Shown here: positions 28,158 to 34,921 of the stretch, one piece after another | Position numbering within the stretch: the stretch's first letter is position 1 | Layout: each line of letters begins with the position of its first letter | Origin: Actinomycetes bacterium | Lineage (GTDB): Bacteria > Actinomycetota > Acidimicrobiia > Acidimicrobiales > RAAP-2 | NCBI GenBank assembly: GCA_021837305.1 | Contig: JAKBGV010000008.1 | Coordinates: forward strand, 1-34,921 | Length of the DNA: 34,921 bases | Direction of reading: 5' to 3' | The notes under the pieces: generated by a model | Seen by the model: only the letters and a program-made list of their open reading frames with translations | The model's database searches: none | Told to the model about the DNA's origin: nothing | Position numbers and translations under genes: made by a program

Positions 28158-29273
28158 TTAGATGCCCAGTCGGTCAGCGAGCAACTCGCGGTGATACGCC
28201 GGGTCACCGAGGAAGAGCTCAGAACTCTTGGCCCGTTTGAAGTACAGGTGCGCGTGGTGTTCCCAGGTGAAGCCGATTCCACCGTGGATCTGGATGTTCT
28301 CGGCGGCACAGTGGAAGTACGCCTCGGAGCAGAACGACTTGGCGAGGCTGGCCGCGATCGGTAACTCATCGTTGCGCTCTTGGGCGGCCCAGGCCGCGTA
28401 GTAGGCGGCCGACTTCGCTGATTCCACGTCGAGCAGCATGTCGGCGCACTTGTGCTTGATCGCCTGGAACGACCCGATCGGCCGACCGAACTGGACGCGG
28501 TTCTTGGCGTACTCGACCGCGTTGTTGAGCACACGTTGGGCGCCGCCGACCTGCTCGGCGGCCAGGGCGGCCAAGGCGATCTGGACTGTCGTCTCGAGTC
28601 CAGCGAGCGCGCCGCCATCCGAGCCCACCAAGCGGGCCGGGGCGTCGGCGTAGGTGATGCGGCTCTGCTTACGAGTCTGGTCCATGGTCGCGAGCGACGT
28701 GCGCTCGACCCCCGAAGCGTTCAACTCCACGGCGAACAGGGAGAGTCCGGCCTCGGTCATCGCCGGTACGAAGACCACCGAGGCGCTCTGGCCGTCGGTC
28801 ACGTAGTTGCTCACCCCGTTCACGACCCAGGTTCCATCCGTGTCTCGTGCGGTCACCGATGTCGAGGCGAGATCCCACTGCCCGGTGTCGTCGGTGAGAG
28901 CCAGGGTGGCGATGGTATCCCCCGAGGCGATACCGGGTAAGTAACTCGCCCGGTCCTCGTCGGTTCCCACGAGCAGCACTGCGTTGGCCGCCAACGCCAC
29001 CGTGGAGAAGTACGGCGAGCACAGCAACGCGGCCCCCATCTCCTCGAACACCACGTACAACTCCACGGGGCCGAAACCCTGGCCGCCGAACTCTTCGGGG
29101 ATGCCGAGCCCTTGCAGGGCGAGCTCGTCGGCCATCTGGCGCCACACCGCCGGGTCGAACCCTTCGTCGGTGGCCATGAGCCGACGGACCTCGGTCTCTG
29201 GCGACTTCTCGTCCAAGAACCGTCGCACCATCTTGCGAAGCTCTTCCTGCTCCTCTGAAAAGCCGAAGTTCAT
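28158..29273 (-). CDS. Acyl-CoA dehydrogenase family protein
   Basis: A 371-aa flavoprotein of the acyl-CoA dehydrogenase superfamily, which oxidises acyl-CoA at the alpha-beta bond. It shows the N-terminal helical domain (MNFGFSEEQEELRKMVRRFL), a middle beta domain (LALTDDTGQWD), and the C-terminal domain with RVQFGRPIGSFQAIKHKCAD and IQIHGGIGFTWEHHAHLYFK. The usual C-terminal EGT segment that holds the catalytic Glu in many members is replaced by SELFLGDPAYHREL. This fits the actinobacterial FadE groups that form heterotetramers with an unequal partner, or a base placed elsewhere. Start: ATG at 29273 with GAGGG upstream; TATCCT lies about 45 nt upstream. Confidence 0.88.
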   Translation of the reverse strand: MNFGFSEEQEELRKMVRRFLDEKSPETEVRRLMATDEGFDPAVWRQMADELALQGLGIPEEFGGQGFGPVELYVVFEEMGAALLCSPYFSTVALAANAVLLVGTDEDRASYLPGIASGDTIATLALTDDTGQWDLASTSVTARDTDGTWVVNGVSNYVTDGQSASVVFVPAMTEAGLSLFAVELNASGVERTSLATMDQTRKQSRITYADAPARLVGSDGGALAGLETTVQIALAALAAEQVGGAQRVLNNAVEYAKNRVQFGRPIGSFQAIKHKCADMLLDVESAKSAAYYAAWAAQERNDELPIAASLAKSFCSEAYFHCAAENIQIHGGIGFTWEHHAHLYFKRAKSSELFLGDPAYHRELLADRLGI

Positions 29274-29317
29274 CGTTACCCTCGATTCCGGTCGGCTCGT
29301 GAGCCGTCGCACTTGCG

Positions 29318-29323
29318 AGGATA
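29318..29323 (-). promoter_or_regulatory. Candidate -10 box (TATCCT) for the acyl-CoA dehydrogenase gene
   Basis: TATCCT on the minus strand lies in the 90-nt divergent region, leaving a leader of about 40 nt with a GAGGG ribosome site. Confidence 0.4.
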
Positions 29324-29351
29324 GCGAAATCCATACACCCACGTCGCGTGG

Positions 29352-29357
29352 CATCCT
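29352..29357 (+). promoter_or_regulatory. Candidate -10 box (CATCCT) for the metallo-beta-lactamase-fold gene
   Basis: CATCCT is six nucleotides before the GTG at 29364. Spacing fits the leaderless pattern; the first base deviates from TANNNT. Confidence 0.35.
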
Positions 29358-29363
29358 GAAGGT

Positions 29364-29981
29364 GTGGACGAGTCGACAGTGATCTGGAGCGGCGCTGATC
29401 TGGATGTCCACCGGGTCGTGGTCGGACCGCTCGCCAACAACGTCTACGTCCTGCGGTGTCGTCGCTCGGCGCTAGCGGCGTTGATAGATGCCGCCGACGA
29501 GTCCGAGCGCCTCGTGCGGCTAGCGGACGCGCTCGGCGTGGTGAACGTGCTCGAGACCCACGGGCACCACGACCACGTGGGCGCGATTCCCGAGCTGCGC
29601 GCGTCGGGTCGCGTCGTCTGGGGCCACCCCGAGGACGTCGCACTGTTCCCCGCCCTCGATCGGCACCTCGCCCACGACCAGGTGATCGAAGTGGGTGAGT
29701 TGCGTGTGCGGGTCATCCACACCCCAGGGCACACCCCGGGCTCCACGTGTTTCTTCGTCGAGGGGAGCCCGGTGCTCTTCAGTGGCGACACCCTCTTTCC
29801 CGGTGGACCCGGAGCTACCGCCTTCGAGGGCGGCGACTTCCCCACCATCATCGCCTCAATCGACCAACGACTGTTCCGTCGCTTCGCCGACGACGTCCTC
29901 GTCCTACCCGGTCACGGCGCTCCCACAACCATCGGCGCCGAGCGTGCACACCTCGACGACTGGATCGCGCGGGGCTGGTGA
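29364..29981 (+). CDS. Metallo-beta-lactamase-fold hydrolase (glyoxalase II-like)
   Basis: The 205-aa product carries the full two-metal signature: H66, H68, D70 and H71 in THGHHDHVG, H123 in TPGHTPGS, D142 in FSGDTLF and H184 in LPGHG. It resembles hydroxyacylglutathione hydrolase-like proteins that cleave thioesters, but the short C terminus lacks the glutathione-binding domain of true glyoxalase II. The substrate is therefore unknown. The GTG start is at 29364. It is 38 nt upstream of sufC on the same strand, but sufC has its own -10 candidate. Confidence 0.87.
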   Translation: MDESTVIWSGADLDVHRVVVGPLANNVYVLRCRRSALAALIDAADESERLVRLADALGVVNVLETHGHHDHVGAIPELRASGRVVWGHPEDVALFPALDRHLAHDQVIEVGELRVRVIHTPGHTPGSTCFFVEGSPVLFSGDTLFPGGPGATAFEGGDFPTIIASIDQRLFRRFADDVLVLPGHGAPTTIGAERAHLDDWIARGW

Positions 29982-30007
29982 CCGGCCGAAAATCCGGGCG
30001 CGAACGA

Positions 30008-30013
30008 TAGGCT
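30008..30013 (+). promoter_or_regulatory. -10 box (TAGGCT) for leaderless sufC-sufS-sufU
   Basis: TAGGCT is followed by six nucleotides and then the GTG at 30020. It argues that this SUF unit is transcribed separately from the upstream hydrolase gene and without a leader. Confidence 0.6.
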
Positions 30014-30019
30014 CACCAT

Positions 30020-30778
30020 GTGTCTGTGCCCTTATTAGAACTTCGAAACGTCCACGCCGTCGCTGAAGAAACGATCATCTTGCGCGGTGTGGACCTCACC
30101 ATCAACCCCGGCGAGGTCCACGCGCTGATGGGGCCCAACGGCGCGGGCAAATCGACCTTGGCGAGCGTCGTCATGGGTCACCCCGGCTATCGCGTGACCG
30201 ATGGGCAGATCCTGCTCAACGGCGTCGACATCGCGACGTGGTCTCCCGACCAGCGGGCCCGCGCGGGCATCTTCCTCGCCTTCCAGTACCCCGAGGCCAT
30301 CAGCGGCGTCTCGGTCATCCAGTTCCTTCGCCAGGCCATGGTGGCTCGAAAAGGCCTAAGCGAGCTGTCGGTGCTCGAGGTACGACTCGAGCTCGCGGAA
30401 TGGATGGACCGACTCGGCATGGACCCGGCCTTCGCGGAACGGCACCTCAACGACGGCTTCTCGGGAGGCGAGCGCAAGCGCAACGAGGTGCTGCAGATGG
30501 CGCTGCTCGAGCCCGTCGTCGCACTGCTCGATGAGACCGACTCGGGACTCGATATCGACGCGCTGCGGATCGTGGCGCGCGGTGTGCGCACCGTGCGTAG
30601 CGAACACCCGGCGATGGGTGTCGTGGTGGTGACCCACTACGTCAAGCTGCTCGAAGAGATCGAGCCCGACCAGGTCCACATCCTCGTCGACGGGCAGATC
30701 GTGCACAGTGGCGGTGTCGAACTCGCCGCCGCCATCGAACACGACGGCTACGACGCGTGGCGGACGGTACTGCGATGA
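30020..30778 (+). CDS. sufC: Fe-S cluster assembly ATPase SufC (copy 1, with sufS and sufU)
   Basis: SufC is the ABC-type ATPase of the SufBCD scaffold that builds Fe-S clusters. The 252-aa product has Walker A GPNGAGKST (38-46), the SufC-type signature FSGGERKRNEVLQ (147 onward), Walker B VALLDETDSGLDIDAL and the switch histidine in VVVTHY. The GTG at 30020 fits the TAGGCT box. Its stop overlaps sufS (ATGA). A second, clearly different SufC is encoded at 33850-34578. No SufB or SufD gene lies on this strand in the window. Confidence 0.93.
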   Translation: MSVPLLELRNVHAVAEETIILRGVDLTINPGEVHALMGPNGAGKSTLASVVMGHPGYRVTDGQILLNGVDIATWSPDQRARAGIFLAFQYPEAISGVSVIQFLRQAMVARKGLSELSVLEVRLELAEWMDRLGMDPAFAERHLNDGFSGGERKRNEVLQMALLEPVVALLDETDSGLDIDALRIVARGVRTVRSEHPAMGVVVVTHYVKLLEEIEPDQVHILVDGQIVHSGGVELAAAIEHDGYDAWRTVLR

Positions 30779-32010
30779 GTTCTTACAACCCGCGTCGGGT
30801 CCGCGTCGACACCCCGCTCCTGGAGCGTGTCATCAATGGCCGTCCGATCACCTACCTCGACTCCGCATCCTCCACCCTGCCTCCGCGACCCGTCATCGAG
30901 GCGATGACTCGCTACTACGAGCTGCGACACGCCAACGTGCACCGCGGCGTCTACCAGACCGCCGTCGAGGCGACCGATGTCTACGAGGGTGCTCGAGCCG
31001 CCACCGCACGCTTCATCAACGCGCCCCAGGGTATGGACGAGGTCGTCTTCACCAAGAACACGACTGAGTCGTTCAACCTCCTCGCCAAGTCGTGGGGCGC
31101 GGCGAACCTCAAGGCCGGTGACGTAGTCCTCGTCACCGAGATGGAACACCACGCCAACATCGTCCCGTGGTTCCAGTTACGCGACCAGCTCGGCATCGAG
31201 GTCCGTTTCGTGCCGGTTCGCGACGACTTTCGCCTCGACGTGAGCGACCTCGACCGTCTGCTCGACGGCGTCAAACTGTTCTCATTCACCGCCGCGTCCA
31301 ACGTCCTCGGCACGCGTAATCCGGTCAAAGAGCTGACCCGAATCGCCCACGACCACGGGGCCCTGGTCGCTCTCGACGCCGCGCAGTCGGTCGGACATCA
31401 GCCGACCGACGTCGTGGACCTCGACGTCGACTTTTTCTGCTTCTCCGCCCACAAGATGCTCGGGCCGACCGGCCTGGGTGTGCTGTGGACCCGCGCCGAG
31501 ATCCTCGAGTCCATGCCCCCCTTCCTCGGCGGCGGTGGCATGATCGCCGACGTGCGGCTCGACGGCTACGTACCGGCGGCCGGCCCGACCCGCTTCGAGG
31601 CCGGCACCCCGCCGATCGCCGAGACGGCGGGCCTCACGGCCGCCATCCGATACCTCGAGGGCCTCGGACTCGCGAATATCGCTCGACACGAAGACGAGTT
31701 GACCGGTGACGCACTCAAGCGACTCGCCAACGAGTTCGACGGCCGCGTTCGGGTCATCGGACCGGTGGACACCGTCGATCGCGGCGGTGTGCTCAGCCTG
31801 GACGTCGACGGGGTCCACCCCCACGACGTCGCTCAAGTGCTCGACCAGTTCGGCGTGTGCGTTCGACCCGGCCACCACTGCGCCAAGCCCCTCATGCGCC
31901 GCTTCAACCTCGCGGCGACGGCGAGGGCGTCCTTCGGGCCGTATTCACTGACTTCCGACACCGATGTCCTGCTCGAAGCGCTCGGCAGCGCCGTCACGAT
32001 GTTCGCCTAG
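30775..32010 (+). CDS. sufS: Cysteine desulfurase SufS
   Basis: SufS takes sulfur from L-cysteine with pyridoxal phosphate and passes it on as a persulfide. The 411-aa product has the PLP lysine K227 in SAHKMLGPTG, the cofactor-binding TEMEHHANIVPW and DAAQSVGH blocks, and the sulfur-accepting C369 in RPGHHCAKPLM. These define the type II (SufS) group. The ATG overlaps the sufC TGA, and sufU follows three nucleotides after the stop, so the three are one operon. Confidence 0.96.
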   Translation: MSSYNPRRVRVDTPLLERVINGRPITYLDSASSTLPPRPVIEAMTRYYELRHANVHRGVYQTAVEATDVYEGARAATARFINAPQGMDEVVFTKNTTESFNLLAKSWGAANLKAGDVVLVTEMEHHANIVPWFQLRDQLGIEVRFVPVRDDFRLDVSDLDRLLDGVKLFSFTAASNVLGTRNPVKELTRIAHDHGALVALDAAQSVGHQPTDVVDLDVDFFCFSAHKMLGPTGLGVLWTRAEILESMPPFLGGGGMIADVRLDGYVPAAGPTRFEAGTPPIAETAGLTAAIRYLEGLGLANIARHEDELTGDALKRLANEFDGRVRVIGPVDTVDRGGVLSLDVDGVHPHDVAQVLDQFGVCVRPGHHCAKPLMRRFNLAATARASFGPYSLTSDTDVLLEALGSAVTMFA

Positions 32011-32013
32011 ACC

Positions 32014-32496
32014 ATGGCGAACCTCGACGACCTGTACCGCGAGATTATCCTCGACCACTACCGCACCCCACGCAACCGCGGTGAACTCGCCTCCCCACCC
32101 GCGATCCGTACCGAGGGCTACAACCCGCTCTGCGGCGACGAACTCGTTATCTACCTCGACATCCAAGACGGCGTACTCGTGGATATCAAGCTCTCGGGCC
32201 ACGGCTGCTCGATCTCCCAGGCGTCATCGTCGATGATGAGCGCCGCGGTCAAGGGAAAGACCATCGACGAGGTGCGCGCGGCCATCGAGCGCTTCAAGCA
32301 GTTGATGACCGTGCACGAGACAACCCTCGACGGCAACGGTGAGGCGCCCGTCGCCGACCTGCGAACGATGGGCGAACTCGCCGCACTCCAGGGCGTCGTC
32401 AAATTCCCGGTGCGCATCAAGTGCGCCACCCTGGCCTGGAACACGCTGAGTCAGGGGCTCGACGACTACGGCGTGCAGGGAACCGGGTCGAAGTAG
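32014..32496 (+). CDS. sufU: Zinc-dependent sulfurtransferase SufU
   Basis: SufU accepts the persulfide sulfur from SufS and passes it to the SufBCD scaffold. The 160-aa product has the zinc-site residues C40, D42 (NPLCGDE), C65 (GHGCSIS) and C137 (IKCATLAW) and the SufU-specific insertion between them (around 85-115), so it is not an IscU scaffold. It directly follows sufS. Its last 31 nt overlap the 3' end of the convergent LytR-CpsA-Psr gene. Confidence 0.95.
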   Translation: MANLDDLYREIILDHYRTPRNRGELASPPAIRTEGYNPLCGDELVIYLDIQDGVLVDIKLSGHGCSISQASSSMMSAAVKGKTIDEVRAAIERFKQLMTVHETTLDGNGEAPVADLRTMGELAALQGVVKFPVRIKCATLAWNTLSQGLDDYGVQGTGSK

Positions 32497-33824
32497 GGAA
32501 CCACCGCCGTCGGGTTGGCCGGACTCTTCGTAGCGGTTGTCGACTTGGTGGTTTTGGTTGTCGGACTCGTCGCCCGGGTCGTCGACGTCGACGCGATCGT
32601 GGTGGTAGTCGTGGTCGTGGGAACTACCGGCGGCATCGGTGTCTGCAACTGGGCGTTGGGTGGAGGGTTGGTAGGGGTCAGCAGCGATGAGCCGAAGATG
32701 TTAACGAGCAACTGTTGGGCCTGGGGCTCTTGGGTGAAGAGCACGTCACCCACCGGCGCAACCGTCGCGGGGACCGTCGGCAAGGTGTAGGTCAACATGT
32801 TCGACGGATTGAAGTTGTGGAACTTGACGGCGAACGCGATCAACTCATTGAGCGTGAAGCCACTGTCGAGCGTGATGCCCTGGGGAATCTTGGAGAGGAA
32901 CGTGTTGATCGTCAACGGGTTGTAGAGGCTCTTCGCCCGGCTGATCATCGCGCGCAAGAAGACATTCTGGCGATCGATCCGGCCGAAGTCGCTCGTGCCG
33001 TCGTAGTTCCACACGCCGTTCTGGAACCACTGGTAGTGACGGCTCCGCGCGACCGCGAGCGCCTGGAACCCGGTGACCAGCTGACAGCCGGGGTGGGGGA
33101 TGTTGAGCCCCGAGTAGGCGTCCTTGGCTGGATAGGGGAAGTCGAGATAGACCCCGCCGATCGCGTCGGCGGCATTGATCAGCCCGGCGAAGCTCACCTG
33201 GATCACGTGGTTGATCGGAATGCCGAAGTTCGCCGTGATCGTCTGGGCGAGCAAGGACGGGCCATTGCCGTAGTTGACGTTGATGCGGTTGAATTTGCCG
33301 AAGAGGGCCTGGTTGGCGAGCAGGGTGACCATCGTGTCGCGCGGTATCGAGAGGATCGTGATTGTGTCGGCCGCCGGGTCGACGTGCATGATTTTGACGA
33401 CGTCGCTGCGCTGGCCCGCGACGGAGTTGGTCGACGCACCGGTCTGGCGAGCAACGGCACCCGTCAATCCCGCTCGGGAGTCCGAACCGATCTCGAGGAT
33501 GTTGAAGGGCCGGCCAGAGAGTTGAGGCAGTTCGCCGACAACGTTCACCTTCGGAATCTGACCGAAGCGCCACTGGGCGTAGAGGTAGCCTCCACCGACC
33601 AACGCGATGAGCAGGCCGAGGATCACGACACCCGAGATGATCGCGATCCGTCGTCCCCGGTGGCGACGACGAACCTTGGCGGCGCGCACGGGACGGGAGG
33701 GGTTCGCCCGTTGTTCGACCGCCTGTCCAAGGGCGCGGAGCCGCTCTTCGTTCGCGAGTGAGCGCTTCGCCTCGGAACGTCGCTTCTCGCGGCCCCGCGA
33801 GGCGCTATGACGTCCGTCAGCCAT
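32466..33824 (-). CDS. LytR-CpsA-Psr (LCP) family cell-wall glycopolymer ligase
   Basis: LCP proteins transfer lipid-linked glycopolymers to peptidoglycan outside the membrane. The 452-aa product has a basic cytoplasmic N terminus (1-58), one membrane helix (about 60-80, IAIISGVVILGLLIALVGGG) and the LCP domain. That domain shows EIGSDSRAGL, RSDVVKIMHVDP, ILSIPRDTMV, KFNRINVNYGNG and ADAIGGVYLDFPYP. A long Thr/Ser-rich tail (about 390-440) follows. The Asp and Arg residues that bind the pyrophosphate substrate are kept. The ATG lies six nucleotides after TACAGT, in the 25-nt gap behind sufC copy 2. The product could act with the rhamnosyltransferase at 4462, but that is inference. Confidence 0.92.
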   Translation of the reverse strand: MADGRHSASRGREKRRSEAKRSLANEERLRALGQAVEQRANPSRPVRAAKVRRRHRGRRIAIISGVVILGLLIALVGGGYLYAQWRFGQIPKVNVVGELPQLSGRPFNILEIGSDSRAGLTGAVARQTGASTNSVAGQRSDVVKIMHVDPAADTITILSIPRDTMVTLLANQALFGKFNRINVNYGNGPSLLAQTITANFGIPINHVIQVSFAGLINAADAIGGVYLDFPYPAKDAYSGLNIPHPGCQLVTGFQALAVARSRHYQWFQNGVWNYDGTSDFGRIDRQNVFLRAMISRAKSLYNPLTINTFLSKIPQGITLDSGFTLNELIAFAVKFHNFNPSNMLTYTLPTVPATVAPVGDVLFTQEPQAQQLLVNIFGSSLLTPTNPPPNAQLQTPMPPVVPTTTTTTTIASTSTTRATSPTTKTTKSTTATKSPANPTAVVPYFDPVPCTP

Positions 33825-33830
33825 CGGTCA

Positions 33831-33836
33831 ACTGTA
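33831..33836 (-). promoter_or_regulatory. -10 box (TACAGT) for leaderless LCP gene
   Basis: TACAGT on the minus strand is six nucleotides before the ATG at 33824 and sits between the sufC copy 2 stop and that ATG. It gives the LCP gene its own transcript despite the 25-nt gap. Confidence 0.6.
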
Positions 33837-33849
33837 CTCCGCAGCCTCG

Positions 33850-34578
33850 TTACAGCGGATTCAGTTCTCGGAACGGCTCGTACCCGTCGCGCTCGAGGAC
33901 CTCGGAGAGCTCCGGCCCACCGGTGGCAACGACTCGCCCCCCGCTCACGACGTGGATCATCGTCGGCGTCAGCTCTTGGAGCAGTCGTCGGAAGTGGGTG
34001 ATCGCGAGCACGCCGCAGCCCCACTCGGTGGTGGAAGCCGCCAGTCGTCGCGCGACCGCGCCGAGCGCGTCGACGTCGAGACCTGAGTCGATCTCGTCGA
34101 GCACCGCGAAGCGCGGACGGAGGACCCCGAACTGGACCATCTCGGCGCGTTTACGTTCGCCACCCGACAGGTCCACGTTCACGAAGCGTTCCAGCAGTTC
34201 CGGGCGCAGGTCGACCCGCCGGGCCTCGTCAGCCATCCGCTCGAGCAGGCCCGCGGGCTCCGCACCCGCGGCCTCGAGCACGTCGATGAGTCGCACACCC
34301 GGTACTTCCATGGGCTGCTGCATCGCGAGGAAGAGCCCGGCGCGCACGCGGTCGGTCGCCGAGAGCGAGAGCAGCTCCACGTCGTCGATCGTCACCGAAC
34401 CCTCGAGGACCTCGTAGGCGGGGTGACCCGAGAGGGCGTGGGCGAGGGTTGACTTGCCCGAGCCGTTGGGGCCCATGATCACGTGGACCTCGCCCGAGCG
34501 CATGGTCAGGTTAAAGCCCCGCAGGACTTCCGTACCGCCCACCGCCACGCGCAGGCCCGAAATCGTCAAGGTCGTCAT
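33850..34578 (-). CDS. sufC: Fe-S cluster assembly ATPase SufC (copy 2, with Rieske protein)
   Basis: The 242-aa product has Walker A GPNGSGKST (36-44), signature LSGGERKRAEMVQ, Walker B FAVLDEIDSGLDVDAL and the switch histidine in AITHF. Its ATG overlaps the stop of the Rieske gene (ATGA). The order [sufB-sufD]-Rieske-sufC is the common actinobacterial SUF arrangement, so this is the likely partner of SufB and SufD. It differs from copy 1 at many positions (for example EIDSGLDVD against ETDSGLDID, and different H-loop surroundings), so it is not a recent duplicate. Confidence 0.93.
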   Translation of the reverse strand: MTTLTISGLRVAVGGTEVLRGFNLTMRSGEVHVIMGPNGSGKSTLAHALSGHPAYEVLEGSVTIDDVELLSLSATDRVRAGLFLAMQQPMEVPGVRLIDVLEAAGAEPAGLLERMADEARRVDLRPELLERFVNVDLSGGERKRAEMVQFGVLRPRFAVLDEIDSGLDVDALGAVARRLAASTTEWGCGVLAITHFRRLLQELTPTMIHVVSGGRVVATGGPELSEVLERDGYEPFRELNPL

Positions 34579-34889
34579 GGGAATGTCACCTCCACCCGTC
34601 CATCGCGCACCACGACGTCATATCGAGCGACCGGTCGGGTCGCGGGAAACGACTGGGGGGTACCGTCCCTGAGGTCGAAGATCGCGCCGTGTCGCGCGCA
34701 CTCGATGGTCGCGTCCGAGGAGTCGACCTCACCCTGGGCCAGGCTGAAGTCCTCGTGGCTGCATCGATCATCGAGCACGTAGAAGTCGTCCTCGATGCGA
34801 ACGATGACCAGCGTCCTCGGCCCGATCCGGACCTGACGAGCCTCGCCACTGACGTACTCGTCGACGGCGCCGACATCCTGGGCACTCAC
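34575..34889 (-). CDS. Rieske [2Fe-2S] ferredoxin-type protein of the SUF operon
   Basis: A 104-aa stand-alone Rieske protein with both cluster-binding boxes: C43-x-H45 in RCSHEDFSL and C64-x2-H67 in CARHGAIFDLRDG. It resembles the non-heme-oxygenase-type ferredoxin encoded between sufD and sufC in many actinobacteria, where it may supply electrons or serve as a cluster recipient. The GTG at 34889 overlaps an upstream TGA as GTGA, and its own stop overlaps sufC copy 2. Confidence 0.92.
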   Translation of the reverse strand: MSAQDVGAVDEYVSGEARQVRIGPRTLVIVRIEDDFYVLDDRCSHEDFSLAQGEVDSSDATIECARHGAIFDLRDGTPQSFPATRPVARYDVVVRDGRVEVTFP

Positions 34890-34921
34890 GCGCGCACCGG
34901 CACTGACGCCAGCGCGAGGGA
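34886..34921 (-). CDS. Probable 3' end of sufD (only the last 11 codons in the window)
   Basis: On the minus strand an open frame enters from the right edge and ends in a TGA that overlaps the Rieske GTG as GTGA. The visible residues are SLALASVPVRA. Identity as SufD is inferred only from the usual actinobacterial order sufB-sufD-Rieske-sufC and from the coupling pattern; the sequence is too short to identify. Confidence 0.35.
   Translation of the reverse strand, partial: SLALASVPVRA

Noticed and set aside
32530-32660. Thr-rich repetitive region at the LCP C terminus as a tandem-repeat element
   Set aside because: The bases show no regular repeat unit; it is a low-complexity protein tail typical of exported actinobacterial proteins.

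Overview
The window is high-GC, gene-dense chromosomal DNA, almost certainly from an actinobacterium and most plausibly the Acidimicrobiia branch. This is inferred from gene content and arrangement, not from a marker-gene tree. Supporting points are a secA-prfB-ftsE block, an acyl-CoA carboxylase alpha chain of the fused biotin carboxylase/biotin carrier type, a SUF locus with a Rieske protein and SufU, a LytR-CpsA-Psr protein, frequent GTG/TTG starts, and -10 boxes of the TANNNT type close to start codons. No rRNA, tRNA, CRISPR array, insertion sequence, phage gene or integration scar was seen. There are 32 complete or nearly complete protein genes plus a probable sliver of one more.

Layout, left to right. 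1-4162 (minus): secA, prfB and the 5' part of ftsE. 4462-6958 (minus): birA, rfbD and a family 2 glycosyltransferase, translationally coupled. 7022-10226 (plus): acyl-CoA carboxylase alpha chain, an M20 amidohydrolase and a small monooxygenase-fold protein, each start overlapping the previous stop. 10223-11803 (minus): catalytic subunit of methylmalonyl-CoA mutase. 11880-12416 (plus): zinc-ribbon/RDD membrane protein. 12456-13625 (minus): rhodanese-MoeB fusion. 13702-14316 (plus): nitroreductase. 14294-16330 (minus): cobalamin adenosyltransferase then leucyl aminopeptidase. 16378-21458 (plus): metH, then an exported dimethylformamidase-like protein. 21469-25699 (minus): lpd, a dihydrolipoamide acyltransferase and a LipB-LipA fusion. 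25781-26673 (minus): Rrf2 regulator and RNase HI. 26776-27408 (plus): thiE. 27405-29273 (minus): acyl-CoA dehydrogenase and an alpha/beta-hydrolase-fold protein. 29364-32496 (plus): metallo-beta-lactamase-fold hydrolase, sufC, sufS, sufU. 32466-34921 (minus): Rieske protein, a second sufC and a LytR-CpsA-Psr protein, with the probable end of sufD at the window edge.

Functional theme: cofactor-dependent carbon metabolism. BirA should biotinylate the divergently encoded carboxylase alpha chain. Propionyl-CoA carboxylation would feed methylmalonyl-CoA mutase, whose adenosylcobalamin would come from the PduO-type adenosyltransferase; MetH is a second B12 user. LipB and LipA, fused into one chain, sit behind the E2 and E3 genes of a 2-oxoacid dehydrogenase and could lipoylate that E2. 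Two SUF transcription units make Fe-S clusters, which LipA needs.

The most notable observations are the LipB-LipA fusion; a recurring -10 hexamer placed six nucleotides before the start codon of the first gene of many transcription units, which predicts leaderless mRNAs and fixes several starts; two different SufC ATPases in converging SUF operons; a rhodanese-first MoeB; an E2 with a changed catalytic motif; a hydrolase-fold protein without its nucleophile serine; and extremely tight convergent gene ends, two of which carry stop codons inside inverted repeats. I did not find a convincing new multi-gene system.
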